Below are positions 8,213 through 17,082 of a stretch of DNA of 45,842 bases, piece by piece. The position numbers and the translations under genes are program-made. Where the stretch lies: contig CALKJU010000038.1 of assembly GCA_937995535.1 (NCBI GenBank), positions 1-45,842 of the forward strand, given 5' to 3'. The notes below the pieces were generated by a model, which had not been told where the DNA came from, ran no database searches, and was given only the letters and a program-made list of their open reading frames with translations. How positions within the stretch are numbered: position 1 is the first letter of the stretch; every line of letters begins with the position of its first letter. Source of the stretch: an uncultured Alphaproteobacteria bacterium. Its GTDB lineage: Bacteria; Pseudomonadota; Alphaproteobacteria; Geminicoccales; Geminicoccaceae.

Positions 8213-8608
8213 TCAGCGATAGCGCCCGTGGCGCTGCAGGATCTCGATCTTGTAACCGTCCGGATCCTGCACGAAGAAGAACCGCGCCATCAGCGCTCCG
8301 TCGCGAAAGAACTCCTTGATGTCGTTGGGTGCGTAGCCGAGCTCGCGGATCCGCCGATGCTCGGCGTCCAGATCGTCCACGGCGAACGCGACGTGGCCAT
8401 AGCCGTCGCCATGCGTGTAGGGCTGCTGGCGACCCTTGTTGAGGGTCAGCTCGACCTCGAAATCGGCCTCGGCGTTGCGCAGGTAGACGAGCGTGAAGCT
8501 GTCGAAGTCGAACCGGTCGGCCACCGTGAGCCCCAGCACGTCGCGATAGAATCTCTCGGAACGCGCGAGGTCCAGGACCCGCACCATCATGTGGATGGCC
8601 TTGGCCAT
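8213..8608 (-). CDS. Glyoxalase I family (VOC) protein
   Basis: 131 residues with two VOC half-modules. MVRVLDLARSERFYRDVLG and GHVAFAVDDLDA mark the paired beta-alpha-beta-beta-beta units, and FFVQDPDGYKIEIL ends the domain. Likely metal ligands are His6, Glu (VELTL), His (GHVAF) and Glu (YKIEI), the pattern of lactoylglutathione lyase (GloA). It converts the methylglyoxal-glutathione hemithioacetal to S-lactoylglutathione, if truly GloA. First gene of the small GMC operon; ketoaldehyde detoxification would suit an adjacent alcohol or sugar dehydrogenase, but that link is inference. Confidence 0.85.
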   Translation of the reverse strand: MAKAIHMMVRVLDLARSERFYRDVLGLTVADRFDFDSFTLVYLRNAEADFEVELTLNKGRQQPYTHGDGYGHVAFAVDDLDAEHRRIRELGYAPNDIKEFFRDGALMARFFFVQDPDGYKIEILQRHGRYR

Positions 8609-8695
8609 CGCCCTGCCCCTCCCGATCCGTCGTCTTGCCGCGGAGCGTAGGCGCGCCGTGCCCGCCCGTGGTAACAGAGCGCTACTACGCGCGGC

Positions 8696-9013
8696 TCAGG
8701 CGGCGCGCATCTCCGGCGGCTCCACGGCCTCCAGCGCCACCGGGTCGAGCCCGCTGCGCCGGGCGAGATAGGTGGTGCACGCCACCCGCAGGAGCGAGGC
8801 GAAGTTGCGCACCTCGCCGTGTCGCTCGAGGACCTCGTCGTAGAGCACGGCGAGGAACCGTGGCGTGGTCGTGCCCTCCTCGGTCGCCATCCGGTCGATG
8901 ATCGCCCAGAAGCGGTTCTCCAGGCGGATGCTGGTCACGGCGCGGTGCAGGCGCACCGAGCGGGTGACCTGCGCGTAGTCCGTCGGCTTCGTGCCGGCGT
9001 ACACTTGGCACAT
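8696..9013 (-). CDS. Ribbon-helix-helix domain protein
   Basis: 105 residues. The core VTSIRLENRFWAIIDRMA followed by RFLAVLYDEV fits the RHH_4-type domain proteins frequent in alphaproteobacteria: a short strand (SIRLE) for DNA contact, then two helices. ATG 9013 follows AGGGAG at good distance; an opening 66 bp upstream lacks homology. Role unknown; probably a small DNA-binding regulator. It lies 82 bp upstream of the glyoxalase operon on the same strand and could belong to it. Confidence 0.8.
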   Translation of the reverse strand: MCQVYAGTKPTDYAQVTRSVRLHRAVTSIRLENRFWAIIDRMATEEGTTTPRFLAVLYDEVLERHGEVRNFASLLRVACTTYLARRSGLDPVALEAVEPPEMRAA

Positions 9014-9119
9014 GGGCGCTCCCTGTCGTCGCCGTCGTTGGTGGCCCCCGCAGGGGCGGCTCGAATGATGATAATTCAAGGAAGCGACGGCGCGAACCCG
9101 CGTCGCGCGCGGAGTCAGC

Positions 9120-9725
9120 TCAGCGCGGCGCTGCGGCCCGAACCTGCGCGGTCAGCCGTCGGGCCAGTTCGCCGATCGCGCGCTCGATCGCGGCCACACG
9201 CTGCACCGGATCCGCGGGCTGGTCGGCGGGCTCGACGATCCGCTCCCGCCCGGTGGCGACGAGCCGCTCGTCGGGGCCGGCGCGCAGCGCCCAGCGCGCA
9301 TCGAGGACCATCGTCCCGTCGGCATCGCCGTCGAACCGCAGCACCTCGACCGTGAGGCGCGCCGCCGGCGGCGCGTCGCGACCGTCCGGCGTGACCAGCA
9401 CGTCGCCGTAGCCGAGGTCCGCGCCCAGCGCGTCGACCAGGGCCCGGGTCAGCACGTCCTGCGGCGGCTCGGCCCACACGTCGAAGGCCGTGAACGTCAC
9501 CCGCCGCCGATCGACGCGCGTCACCAGCTCCGGCCGGTCGGCATAGCGGGCGATCTTGACGCGATCGACATGGACCAGCCGATCGGGGCGGCCCGGCGCC
9601 GAGTAGCCCGGCACCGGGGCGCCCCCCGGCTCCAGCAGGTAATAGCGCGACTCCGGGGTGCCAGCGCAGCCGGCGAGCGCCAACAAGAACGCGCAACCGA
9701 CGACGCCGGTCGTGATGGCGTTCAT
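9120..9725 (-). CDS. ABC-type transport auxiliary lipoprotein, PqiC/YmbA-like
   Basis: 201 residues with a lipobox LALAGC (Cys20), so an outer-membrane or periplasmic lipoprotein. SRYYLLEP after the lipobox and DRLVHVDRVKIARYADRPELVTR are typical of the PqiC/ABC-transport auxiliary component, which partners MCE proteins in lipid transport across the envelope. The ATG overlaps the stop of the MCE gene by 4 bp, matching the usual MCE-PqiC pairing. The start behind the MCE stop was chosen over a longer upstream opening because it begins the lipoprotein signal. Confidence 0.84.
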   Translation of the reverse strand: MNAITTGVVGCAFLLALAGCAGTPESRYYLLEPGGAPVPGYSAPGRPDRLVHVDRVKIARYADRPELVTRVDRRRVTFTAFDVWAEPPQDVLTRALVDALGADLGYGDVLVTPDGRDAPPAARLTVEVLRFDGDADGTMVLDARWALRAGPDERLVATGRERIVEPADQPADPVQRVAAIERAIGELARRLTAQVRAAAPR

Positions 9726-10654
9726 GGCGTCGCTCCGCCGCGGCCGCGGATCAGCGCATCGGGATGTCGTTCCAGATATTCGAGAAGCAGGCGCAGGGCG
9801 CGCGTCGCCCCGTCGACCTCGCGCAGCAGCGCGCGCAGATCGCTCCACAGGGTCGCCTCGGGCTCGAGCCGTGCCACGAGGTCGGGCAGCCGGTCCGCCG
9901 CCGCGGCGAGGCTCACGAGCGCCGTGCGCAGCTCCGGCGCCGTGGCCAGCTCGCGCAGCGTCTCCAGCGTTGCCGCGAGATCCGCGCCCATCTGCTCGAC
10001 CGGCAGGGCGGCGAGACGGCCGAGCAACCGATCCAGCTCGATGCGCAGCCGGTCGGGCTCGGGCGGCAGGGTCGGCAGCTCCGGCGCCGCGCCTGGGACG
10101 CTCGCGGGCGGTGGCGGAGCCTGCGGATCGAGCACGAGTTCGATCCGCGCCTCGTCGAAGCGGGTGCCGGCGCCCGCCACCCGCGCGCGCAGGCCACGGG
10201 CGGCGAGCGCCTCGACCGCGGCACGCAGCGCCTCGTCCGAGGTCAGCCGCGCCCCGTCGAGCACCACCCGGTCCGGCACGATGTCGAGCGTGATCGTGAC
10301 GCTCGCCGTCACCTCCGTCGCGCCCGTGGCGAACGCGACCACGACGTCGCGCACCGTCCCGATGCGGATCCCCTGCGCCAGCACCGGCGCACCGACGTGG
10401 AGCCCGGGAAGCGGTCCCGGGAAACGGGCCAGGTAGGGGACCCCGGCGGGCAGCGAGTCGACCGTCGCCGCCCGGGCCAGCAGAGTATCGAGCGATGGCG
10501 GCTCCAGCTTCTCCAGCCGCTCGACGAGCTCGCCGGCCCGCTCGCGCAGCCCCGACGGCGCATCCTGGGCGACCGCAGCCGAGGCGACGCCGGCGGCGAT
10601 GAGCACTGCCCCGAAGCTGGCGACGCGGCGGCGCAGGTTCCTCGGGCGATCCAT
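9722..10654 (-). CDS. MCE (MlaD/PqiB-like) domain protein
   Basis: 310 residues: signal peptide (RRRVASFGAVLIAAGVASAAVAQ), a coiled region, then one MCE domain around residues 75-150 (PLPGLHVGAPVLAQGIRIGTV). A second half rich in leucine/alanine helices ends with HPDALIRGRG, a common end of MlaD/PqiB-type proteins. MCE proteins form hexameric lipid channels between membranes. A cleavable signal instead of an N-terminal anchor and the absence of adjacent permease (MlaE) and ATPase (MlaF) genes are unusual. It is coupled to the PqiC-like lipoprotein. Confidence 0.78.
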   Translation of the reverse strand: MDRPRNLRRRVASFGAVLIAAGVASAAVAQDAPSGLRERAGELVERLEKLEPPSLDTLLARAATVDSLPAGVPYLARFPGPLPGLHVGAPVLAQGIRIGTVRDVVVAFATGATEVTASVTITLDIVPDRVVLDGARLTSDEALRAAVEALAARGLRARVAGAGTRFDEARIELVLDPQAPPPPASVPGAAPELPTLPPEPDRLRIELDRLLGRLAALPVEQMGADLAATLETLRELATAPELRTALVSLAAAADRLPDLVARLEPEATLWSDLRALLREVDGATRALRLLLEYLERHPDALIRGRGGATP

Positions 10655-10777
10655 GATGGCCGCAAGCCTAGGCGCATCGCGCGCTGCGGCCTAGGGCCGC
10701 CAGCGGCCCGGTGAGGGGCTTGCCCTCGGCTCGCCGGCCGTGCACTTCTCCGGCCGCACCGGGAGGGGATCCAGGCG

Positions 10778-11623
10778 ATGAAGCTGCTGCGCTACGGGCC
10801 CAAGGGCCAGGAGAAGCCGGGAATGCTCGACGCGCAGGGGCGCATCCGCGACCTCTCGGGTGTGGTCCCCGACATCACCGGGGCGACGATCGGCCCCGCC
10901 GGCCTCGCCAAGCTCCGCGCCCTCGACCCGGCGAGCCTGCCGCTCGTCGACGGCACGCCGCGGCTCGGGCCTTGTGTCGGCAACGTCGGCAAGTTCATCT
11001 GCATCGGCCTCAACTATTCCGATCACGCCGCCGAGAGTGGCCTGCCGGTGCCCCCCGAGCCGGTGGTGTTCATGAAGGCCACCAGCGCCATCTGCGGGCC
11101 GGCCGACGACGTCGAGATCCCGCGCAACTCGGTCAAGACCGACTGGGAGGTCGAGCTGGGCGTGGTGATCGGCACCCACGCCAAGTACGTCGCGGAAAAG
11201 GACGCGCTGGCCCACGTCGCCGGCTATTGCGTCGTCAACGACATCTCGGAGCGCGAGTTCCAGGCCGAGCGCTCGGGCCAGTGGACCAAGGGCAAGAGCC
11301 ACGACACCTTCGGCCCGATCGGACCCTGGCTGGTCACCGCGGACGAGGTGCCCGAGCCCAACAACCTCAAGATGTGGCTGGAGGTCGACGGGCACCGCTA
11401 CCAGAACGGCTCGACCGCGACGATGGTCTACAAGGTGCCGTTCCTCGTCGCCTACCTGTCGCAGTTCATGAGCCTCCAGCCGGGCGACATCATCTCGACC
11501 GGTACGCCGCCCGGCGTCGGCCTCGGCCAGAAACCGCAGCCGGTCTATCTCAAGCCGGGTCAGGTGATGCGCCTCGCGGTCGAGGGACTGGGCGAGCAGC
11601 AGCAGCGGACGGTGCAGGCCTGA
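10778..11623 (+). CDS. Fumarylacetoacetate hydrolase family protein
   Basis: 281 residues. The FAH fold signature is clear: FICIGLNYSDHAAE, then VFMKATSAICGP and the metal-binding acidic set in DWEVELGVVIG plus VNDISEREFQ. STGTPPGVG closes the active site. The closest subgroup by eye is the 2,4-diketo-3-deoxy-L-fuconate hydrolase/ureidoglycolate-lyase-like group, which hydrolyses C-C bonds in 2,4-dioxo acids using Mg2+. The exact substrate cannot be read from the sequence. GGGAGGGGATCC precedes the ATG. The next gene starts at its stop codon. Confidence 0.9.
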   Translation: MKLLRYGPKGQEKPGMLDAQGRIRDLSGVVPDITGATIGPAGLAKLRALDPASLPLVDGTPRLGPCVGNVGKFICIGLNYSDHAAESGLPVPPEPVVFMKATSAICGPADDVEIPRNSVKTDWEVELGVVIGTHAKYVAEKDALAHVAGYCVVNDISEREFQAERSGQWTKGKSHDTFGPIGPWLVTADEVPEPNNLKMWLEVDGHRYQNGSTATMVYKVPFLVAYLSQFMSLQPGDIISTGTPPGVGLGQKPQPVYLKPGQVMRLAVEGLGEQQQRTVQA

Positions 11624-11862
11624 GCCAGCCCGATCTCGAAGCCCTGATCCTCGAGCTGACCGGGCGGCGCGGGCCGTTGGCATCCATCTGCCCGTCGGAG
11701 GTCGCGCGGGCCGCGGCACCCGCCGACTGGCGCGCGCTGCTGCCGGCGGTGCGCGCCGCGGCGGCACGGCTCGCCGCGCAGGGCAGCATCGTCGTCACGC
11801 AGCGCGGGCGGCCGGTCGAGATCGGCCAGGTGCGTGGTCCCGTGCGCCTGCGCCGCCGCTGA
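11620..11862 (+). CDS. DUF3253 domain protein with apparent CTG start
   Basis: About 80 residues. The block ICPSEVARAAAPADWRALLP and the end IVVTQRGRPVE are diagnostic of DUF3253, a small domain of unknown function resembling a winged helix. No ATG, GTG or TTG lies at the expected N-terminus; a CTG overlapping the FAH stop (CTGA) sits exactly where family members begin. Either a rare CTG start or translational coupling is used. The coding identity is clear, the start is not. Confidence 0.78.
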   Translation: MSQPDLEALILELTGRRGPLASICPSEVARAAAPADWRALLPAVRAAAARLAAQGSIVVTQRGRPVEIGQVRGPVRLRRR

Positions 11863-11884
11863 TCGGCCCCGCAGTCGGGCGCCG

Positions 11885-12694
11885 ATGGACCAGCCCAGCC
11901 TCTGGCACGCCGCCCTGCTCGGGCTCGTCGAGGGCCTGACCGAGTTCATCCCGGTGTCCTCGACCGGGCACCTGATCCTCACCGGCTGGCTGCTCGGCTG
12001 GCAGGGGCCGCCCGGCAAGGTGTTCGAGGTGGTGATCCAGTTCGGCGCCATCGTCGCCGTCTGCGTGCTCTATTTCGCCCGGCTCGGCCGGCTGGTCCTG
12101 TCCTTGCCGACCGACCCGCGGGCGCGCCGCTTCGCCCTCGCCATCATCCTCGCCTTCCTCCCGGCGGCGGTCCTCGGCGTGGCCTTCCACGGCTTCATCA
12201 AGACGGTGCTGTTCTCGCCCTGGGTGGTCGTCGTGACGCTGTTCACCGGCGGCATCGCGATCCTGCTGATCGAGCGGCTGCGACCCGTCCCCCGCGTTCA
12301 CGATCCGACGAGCGTTCCGCCGCAGCTCGCACTCAAGCTCGGCTTCTGCCAGGCGCTGGCGATGATTCCGGGCGTGTCGCGCTCGGGCGCGACCATCCTC
12401 GGCGCCGTGCTGCTCGGCGTCGAGCGGCGGGCGGCGGCCGAGTTCTCGTTCTTCCTCGCCATCCCGACGATGCTCGGCGCGGCCGTCTACGACCTCTACA
12501 AGAACCGGGCGCTGCTCGACGGCGGCGACGCGCTGGTGATGGCGGTCGGGTTCGGCATGGCGCTGCTCGCCGCCGCGGCGGTGGTCAAGGCGCTGGTCGC
12601 CTATCTCGCCCGCCACGATTTCCGTCCCTTCGGCTGGTACCGGATCGTCATGGCGGCGGTGATGGCGATCGTGCTTTTCGGCGCCGGCGTCTGA
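11885..12694 (+). CDS. uppP: Undecaprenyl-diphosphatase
   Basis: 269 residues, a polytopic membrane enzyme that recycles undecaprenyl diphosphate to the monophosphate for peptidoglycan and O-antigen carriers; also called BacA because overexpression gives bacitracin resistance. Both signature loops are present: EGLTEFIPVSSTGH near residue 15 and PGVSRSGATI near residue 163, which hold the catalytic Glu/Ser/Arg residues. Length is typical of the family. It lies 22 bp after the DUF3253 gene. Confidence 0.97.
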   Translation: MDQPSLWHAALLGLVEGLTEFIPVSSTGHLILTGWLLGWQGPPGKVFEVVIQFGAIVAVCVLYFARLGRLVLSLPTDPRARRFALAIILAFLPAAVLGVAFHGFIKTVLFSPWVVVVTLFTGGIAILLIERLRPVPRVHDPTSVPPQLALKLGFCQALAMIPGVSRSGATILGAVLLGVERRAAAEFSFFLAIPTMLGAAVYDLYKNRALLDGGDALVMAVGFGMALLAAAAVVKALVAYLARHDFRPFGWYRIVMAAVMAIVLFGAGV

Positions 12695-12757
12695 GGCGCT
12701 TGCCGACCGCGGCGGATCGGGCATCATCCGCGCCGCACCGTGGCAGGGAGGAGGCCG

Positions 12758-14113
12758 ATGGCGAAGATCAACCGCAAGGACCTGACATCGCTCGATGTCG
12801 AGCTCGGCCACGGGATCACCCGGCGGCACTTCACGCGCGGCGCGCTGGCCGCCGCGCTGGCCGGACCGCTGCTCGCCCATCCGGCCCTGCAGCGGCTCGC
12901 CCGCGCCGCCGACTGGTCCGGCAAGACGCTGCGCTTCATGATCATCAACCCGCACGCGGGCTCGATCGATCCGCTCTCGGCGGCGTTCGCCGAGCTGACC
13001 GGCGCCACCGTCGAGGCGACCAAGGTTCCCTATGACCAGATCACCGCCCAGGCGACGCTCGACGTCGCCTCGGGCGCCAACAGCTACGACGTGTTCGAGT
13101 ACTGGTACGCCGACAAGGAGGCGCTGGTCCGCGACGGCGTGCTGCTCGACGTCACCGACCGGATCGAGGCCGAGCGCGCCGAGATCGACCCCGACGACTT
13201 CCTGGGTGCGCTGTACGACGCCTACACCCTGGTCGACGGCCGCCGCTACGGCCTGCCCTATGACGGCGACACACACGTCCTGTTCTACAATTCGGCGATC
13301 CTCGACCGCCACGGGCTGAAGCCGCCCGCGACCTGGGACGAGTACACGGCCGTGGCCAGGTCGGTGAGCGAGGCCGAGGGCGGCCAGGGCACCTATGGCT
13401 GCCTGCTGATGGCCAAGCAGTTCCCGATCATCATCTGCTCGTCCTACGCCAACCGGCTGGGTGGGTTCGGCGGCGAGTTCCTCGACCCCGAGGGCCGCCC
13501 GACGCTGACCACCGCGGCGGCGATCGGCGCCGCGCAGGCGATGCTCGACGCCGCGCCGTTCGCCGTCCCGACCCCGCTCGAGACCGAGTTCGGCAATGCC
13601 ATCCCGGTGTTCCTCGGCGGCACGGCGGCGATGATCGAGTTCTGGACCGACATGGGCACCTGGGCAGCCGATCCCTCGCAGAGCCAGATCGTCGACTCCT
13701 GGGGCGTCGTGCCGATGCCGGTCGGCGGCGGGAACACGGTCAACCGCCCGGCGATGAACGCCGGCTTCGGCTTCGCCGTGTCGGCCGGGTCGGCCAATCC
13801 GGACATGGCCTGGGAGTTCGTCCGCATGGCCGCGTCGAAGGAGTTCCACGTCAAGGTGCTGACCGACAACAAGACCGGTGTCGATCCGATCCGCAAGTCG
13901 GCCATGGAAGCGTACCGGGGCTTCGCGCCGAAGCAGGCGGCCGCGGTCGAGGCCGCCATCGCCAGCGCCTTCGCCTGGCCGACCAAGCCCGAGACACCCC
14001 AGCTCATGCAGGCGCTCAGCGACGAGCTCGGGCTGATGCTGGCCGGGCAGAAGAGCGCCGAGCAGGCGCTGGGCGACGCCCAGGCGGCCTGGGAGAAGAT
14101 CCTCGCCGGCTGA
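12758..14113 (+). CDS. Extracellular solute-binding protein, ABC sugar-type, Tat signal
   Basis: 451 residues. ITRRHFTRGA near residue 27 followed by an Ala/Leu-rich stretch is a twin-arginine signal. The mature part is a family 1 (MalE-like) binding protein: LPYDGDTHVLFYN, PPATWDEY and a MIEFWTDMGTW hinge segment. The ATG follows AGGGAGGAGG; a GTG 18 bp upstream lies before that ribosome site and is rejected. Downstream lie two matching permeases, but no ATPase. Ligand unknown: a sugar, polyol or oligosaccharide would fit the family. Confidence 0.9.
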   Translation: MAKINRKDLTSLDVELGHGITRRHFTRGALAAALAGPLLAHPALQRLARAADWSGKTLRFMIINPHAGSIDPLSAAFAELTGATVEATKVPYDQITAQATLDVASGANSYDVFEYWYADKEALVRDGVLLDVTDRIEAERAEIDPDDFLGALYDAYTLVDGRRYGLPYDGDTHVLFYNSAILDRHGLKPPATWDEYTAVARSVSEAEGGQGTYGCLLMAKQFPIIICSSYANRLGGFGGEFLDPEGRPTLTTAAAIGAAQAMLDAAPFAVPTPLETEFGNAIPVFLGGTAAMIEFWTDMGTWAADPSQSQIVDSWGVVPMPVGGGNTVNRPAMNAGFGFAVSAGSANPDMAWEFVRMAASKEFHVKVLTDNKTGVDPIRKSAMEAYRGFAPKQAAAVEAAIASAFAWPTKPETPQLMQALSDELGLMLAGQKSAEQALGDAQAAWEKILAG

Positions 14114-14117
14114 GGCC

Positions 14118-14984
14118 CTGCCGCGGGCGCGCGCCGGCCGGGCGGAGAGCCTCGTCGGCGTCGCCTGCGTCGTCGCCGCCGTCACCCTGTTCGCGGTCCA
14201 GGACGCGGCGGCGAAATGGCTGGCCGAGACGCAGTCGATCGTGCAGATCGTCTGGGCGCGCTACCTGTTCGCCCTGCCGGTGCTGCTGCTCGGCACGCCG
14301 CGGCGCGCCTGGACGACGCTGCTGCGCGTCGCCCGGCCGGGTCTCCAGGCGAGCCGGGCCCTGCTCCCGGTGCTGGCGAGCTTCGCCGTCGTCCTCGGCC
14401 TGGTCTACCTGCCGCTCGCCGAGGTCACCGTGCTGACCTTCGCCTCGCCGCTGCTGGTGGCGGCGCTGTCCGCGCCGGTTCTCGGCGAGCGCGTCGCGCC
14501 GCGCGACTGGCTGGGGATCCTGATCGGCTTTCTCGGCATTGTCATCGTCGTCCGGCCGGGCTCCGACGCGTTCGCCTGGGCGGCATTCTTCCCGCTCGCC
14601 TGCGCCGCGTTCTTCGCCCTGTTCCAGCTCACCACGCGGCTCGTCGGGCGGACCGACCCGCCGGCGGCAACGCTCGCCTGGACCCTGCTGATCGGCCTCG
14701 GGGTGACCAGCCTGCTCCTGCCGCTCGACTGGCGTCCCGTGCCGGCCGCGGGCTGGGCGCTGATGGCGCTGACCGGCTTGTGCTTCGGCGGCGCGCAGTA
14801 CCTCCTCGTCCGCGCCTATCTGCGCGCCCCGGCGGCGCTGCTGGCGCCCTTCACCTATGTCCAGATCGTCCCGGCGACGCTGCTCGGGCTGCTGCTGTTC
14901 GGCGCCGTGCCCGACGCGATCGCCTGGCTCGGCACCGCGATCGTCATCGCCGCCGGCCTGGTCGTGCTCCGCGGGCGGACCTAG
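14118..14984 (+). CDS. EamA/DMT-family transporter, start uncertain
   Basis: About 288 residues with ten hydrophobic segments in two EamA repeats; AKWLAETQSIVQIVWARYL and LTFASPLLVAALSAPVLGERV mark the first repeat, FTYVQIVPATLLGLLLFG the second. DMT proteins export metabolites or amino acids. The frame runs open from the end of the binding-protein gene, but contains no ATG, GTG or TTG before the first membrane helix; CTG 14118 is a candidate. Starting at the first GTG (14241) would delete helix 1. It interrupts an ABC importer operon. Confidence 0.78.
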   Translation: MPRARAGRAESLVGVACVVAAVTLFAVQDAAAKWLAETQSIVQIVWARYLFALPVLLLGTPRRAWTTLLRVARPGLQASRALLPVLASFAVVLGLVYLPLAEVTVLTFASPLLVAALSAPVLGERVAPRDWLGILIGFLGIVIVVRPGSDAFAWAAFFPLACAAFFALFQLTTRLVGRTDPPAATLAWTLLIGLGVTSLLLPLDWRPVPAAGWALMALTGLCFGGAQYLLVRAYLRAPAALLAPFTYVQIVPATLLGLLLFGAVPDAIAWLGTAIVIAAGLVVLRGRT

Positions 14985-15071
14985 AGGGCCGGGTCCGTGC
15001 TCGGGCTTGCAGTGGTGTGCCGCTGTCCCTACTCGCTGTCGCTCGCGTCGCTCAGTGAACGAGGACACGCC

Positions 15072-15290
15072 ATGACCGCTCCTCGGGGACCGCAGGCTGG
15101 GAGGCCGCCCGAGAGCGTCGGGCGGAAGCTGCTTGCTGACGGTACCCCGAGCCGGCCGGCTGCCGAGCCACCGAACGCCGAGCCGCTCGCGGCCCTGGCC
15201 GAGCTCAAGGGTCGGCTGGCCCGACCACGGCAGCCCGTGACGCTCGACGAGATGGAGCGGGCGATCAGGCGCCGCGCGGCGCGAACGTGA
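15072..15290 (+). CDS. Small protein resembling an antitoxin C-terminal tail
   Basis: 72 residues, ATG behind GAGGA at good distance, and its stop overlaps the permease GTG (GTGA), which argues for real translation. Residues ~38-70 (LAALAELKGRLARP, then PVTLDEMERAIRRRAA) look like the C-terminal, toxin-binding tail of AbrB/VapB-type antitoxins. No N-terminal DNA-binding hairpin precedes it and no toxin is nearby. It may be an antitoxin remnant retained as a leader that couples translation into the permease gene. Function otherwise unknown. Confidence 0.6.
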   Translation: MTAPRGPQAGRPPESVGRKLLADGTPSRPAAEPPNAEPLAALAELKGRLARPRQPVTLDEMERAIRRRAART

Positions 15291-16222
15291 GCGGCAGCGC
15301 TGCCGCGATCGCCGCGGCCCGGTCCTCCGACACCCGCCCGCGTCGCGACCGGCGACGGCTGGTCGCCTGGGCGGTGGCGCTGCCGCTGCTCCTCGGGCTG
15401 CTGATCTTCGCCGTCTACCCGTTCGTCTACCTGCTGGCGCTGGCGGCCTCGCAGTCGAACCTCGGCACACCGTTCCGCGCCTGGGTCGGCTGGAAGAACG
15501 TCGCCAACGCCGTGGGCGACCCGAAGTTCACCGCGGCGCTCGCCCGCTCGGTGGCCTATGCGCTGGGCACGACCGCAGCGGCCCTGCTGCTGGGCGTCGG
15601 CGTCGCGCTCCTGCTCGACCGCGCGGTGCGCGCCCGGGCGCTGCTGCGCACGTTGATGCTACTGCCACTGCTGACCCCGCCGGTGACGGTCGGCATCGTC
15701 TGGCAGCTGCTGCTCATGCCCAAGGGCGGCTGGGTCAACGGTGCCCTGCTCGACCTCGGCCTGATCGCGCAGCCGATGACCTTCCTCGGTGCGCCCGGCT
15801 GGGCCTTCCCGCTCCTCGCCCTCGCCGATGTCTGGCAGTGGACGCCGTTCGTCGCCCTGATGACCTACGCGGCGCTGCAGGTGCTGCCGGAGGAGGTGCT
15901 CGACGCAGCGCGGATCGACGGCGCCGGCGGGGTCGCGATCTTCCGCCACGTCACCCTGCCGATGCTGGCGCCGGCGCTGGCCGCCATCGCGCTGTTGAAG
16001 CTCGTCATCGGATTCAAGGTGTTCGATCTCGTCTTCGTGCTGACTGCGGGCGGGCCCGGTCAGGCGACGACGGTCGCGAGCTTCCACATCTACCGCGTCG
16101 CCATCCAGCAGTTCGACATCGGCCTCGCGGCGGCGCAGACGCTGCTGTTCGCGATCGTCGTCGGCCTCGCCACCCTGCCCTTCACCATGGCCCACGACCG
16201 GCTGGAGCGGCGCCTGTCATGA
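15287..16222 (+). CDS. ABC sugar transporter permease, MalF-like
   Basis: 311 residues, six membrane helices after a basic N-terminus. The cytoplasmic EAA loop reads DAARIDGAGGVAIFRHVTLPMLAP, which contacts the ATPase. GTG start overlaps the stop of the preceding small gene. The next permease begins at its stop (ATGA overlap). The partner binding protein lies 1.2 kb upstream, separated by the EamA gene. Confidence 0.92.
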   Translation: MSGSAAAIAAARSSDTRPRRDRRRLVAWAVALPLLLGLLIFAVYPFVYLLALAASQSNLGTPFRAWVGWKNVANAVGDPKFTAALARSVAYALGTTAAALLLGVGVALLLDRAVRARALLRTLMLLPLLTPPVTVGIVWQLLLMPKGGWVNGALLDLGLIAQPMTFLGAPGWAFPLLALADVWQWTPFVALMTYAALQVLPEEVLDAARIDGAGGVAIFRHVTLPMLAPALAAIALLKLVIGFKVFDLVFVLTAGGPGQATTVASFHIYRVAIQQFDIGLAAAQTLLFAIVVGLATLPFTMAHDRLERRLS

Positions 16223-17019
16223 CCTGGCTGCGCCGTCTCGCGACCCTCGCCGTCCTGCTCTTCTTCCTGTTCCCGATCGCCAACCTGGCGATGGTCTCGC
16301 TCAAGTCGCAAGGCACCATCGCGCTCGCCGGGTTCTTCCCGAAGGAGCTCTACTGGGCCAACTGGCCGGACGCGTTCGGCTCGATCGCGCTCGCCACCTA
16401 CCTGCGCAACTCGGCCGTAGCGGCGCTCGGCGGCGCGCTGCTCACCGTCCTCATCGCCGTGCCGGCGACCCACGCCATCGTCCGGCACCGGCTCGGCGGC
16501 GCGTTCCTGCCGAGCTTCATCCTCGGCACCTACGTGGCACCGCCGATCGTCGCTTTGTTCCCGCTGTTCTTCCTGCTCAAGGCGCTCGGGCTGCTGAACA
16601 CCCTGCCCGGTCTCGTCCTCGTCTATGGCGTGATGAACCTGCCGGTCGCGTTCTGGCTCCTCTCCGGCTTCGTCCGGCGCCTGCCGGTCGAGCTCGAGGA
16701 GGCCGCGGTGATCGACGGTGCCGGCTACGGGACGTTGCTCTGGCGCGTGGTGATCCCCCTGCTCCTGCCGGGGATCGTCAGCACCGCCATCATCTGCCTG
16801 ATCCTCGCCTACAACGAGTTCCTGCTCGCCGCCTTCCTGACCCGCAGCGAGGCGACCCAGACCCTGCCGGTCGGCCTCTCGCTCTATCAGGGCGACCGCC
16901 AGCTCCGCTACGGGCAGATCGCGGTGGCCTCCCTGGTCGGCATGGCGCCGGTCTACTTCCTGGCTGTCCTGTTCCAGCGCTGGCTGATCCGCGGCCTGAC
17001 CACAGGTGCCGTGAAGTGA
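16219..17019 (+). CDS. ABC sugar transporter permease, MalG-like
   Basis: 266 residues, six membrane helices. The EAA loop (EEAAVIDGAGYGTLLWRVV) is intact, as is the C-terminal segment typical of CUT1 inner permeases. It forms a heterodimer with the MalF-like subunit. No ATP-binding subunit follows; the next gene points the other way. A shared MsmK/UgpC-type ATPase elsewhere is the usual answer in CUT1 systems. Confidence 0.92.
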   Translation: MTWLRRLATLAVLLFFLFPIANLAMVSLKSQGTIALAGFFPKELYWANWPDAFGSIALATYLRNSAVAALGGALLTVLIAVPATHAIVRHRLGGAFLPSFILGTYVAPPIVALFPLFFLLKALGLLNTLPGLVLVYGVMNLPVAFWLLSGFVRRLPVELEEAAVIDGAGYGTLLWRVVIPLLLPGIVSTAIICLILAYNEFLLAAFLTRSEATQTLPVGLSLYQGDRQLRYGQIAVASLVGMAPVYFLAVLFQRWLIRGLTTGAVK

Positions 17020-17082
17020 CCGCGCGTGGCTGCTCGCCGGGGCGCTGGAGCCAGTTCGGTGGCCCGAACGGCGGCCGCGCCG

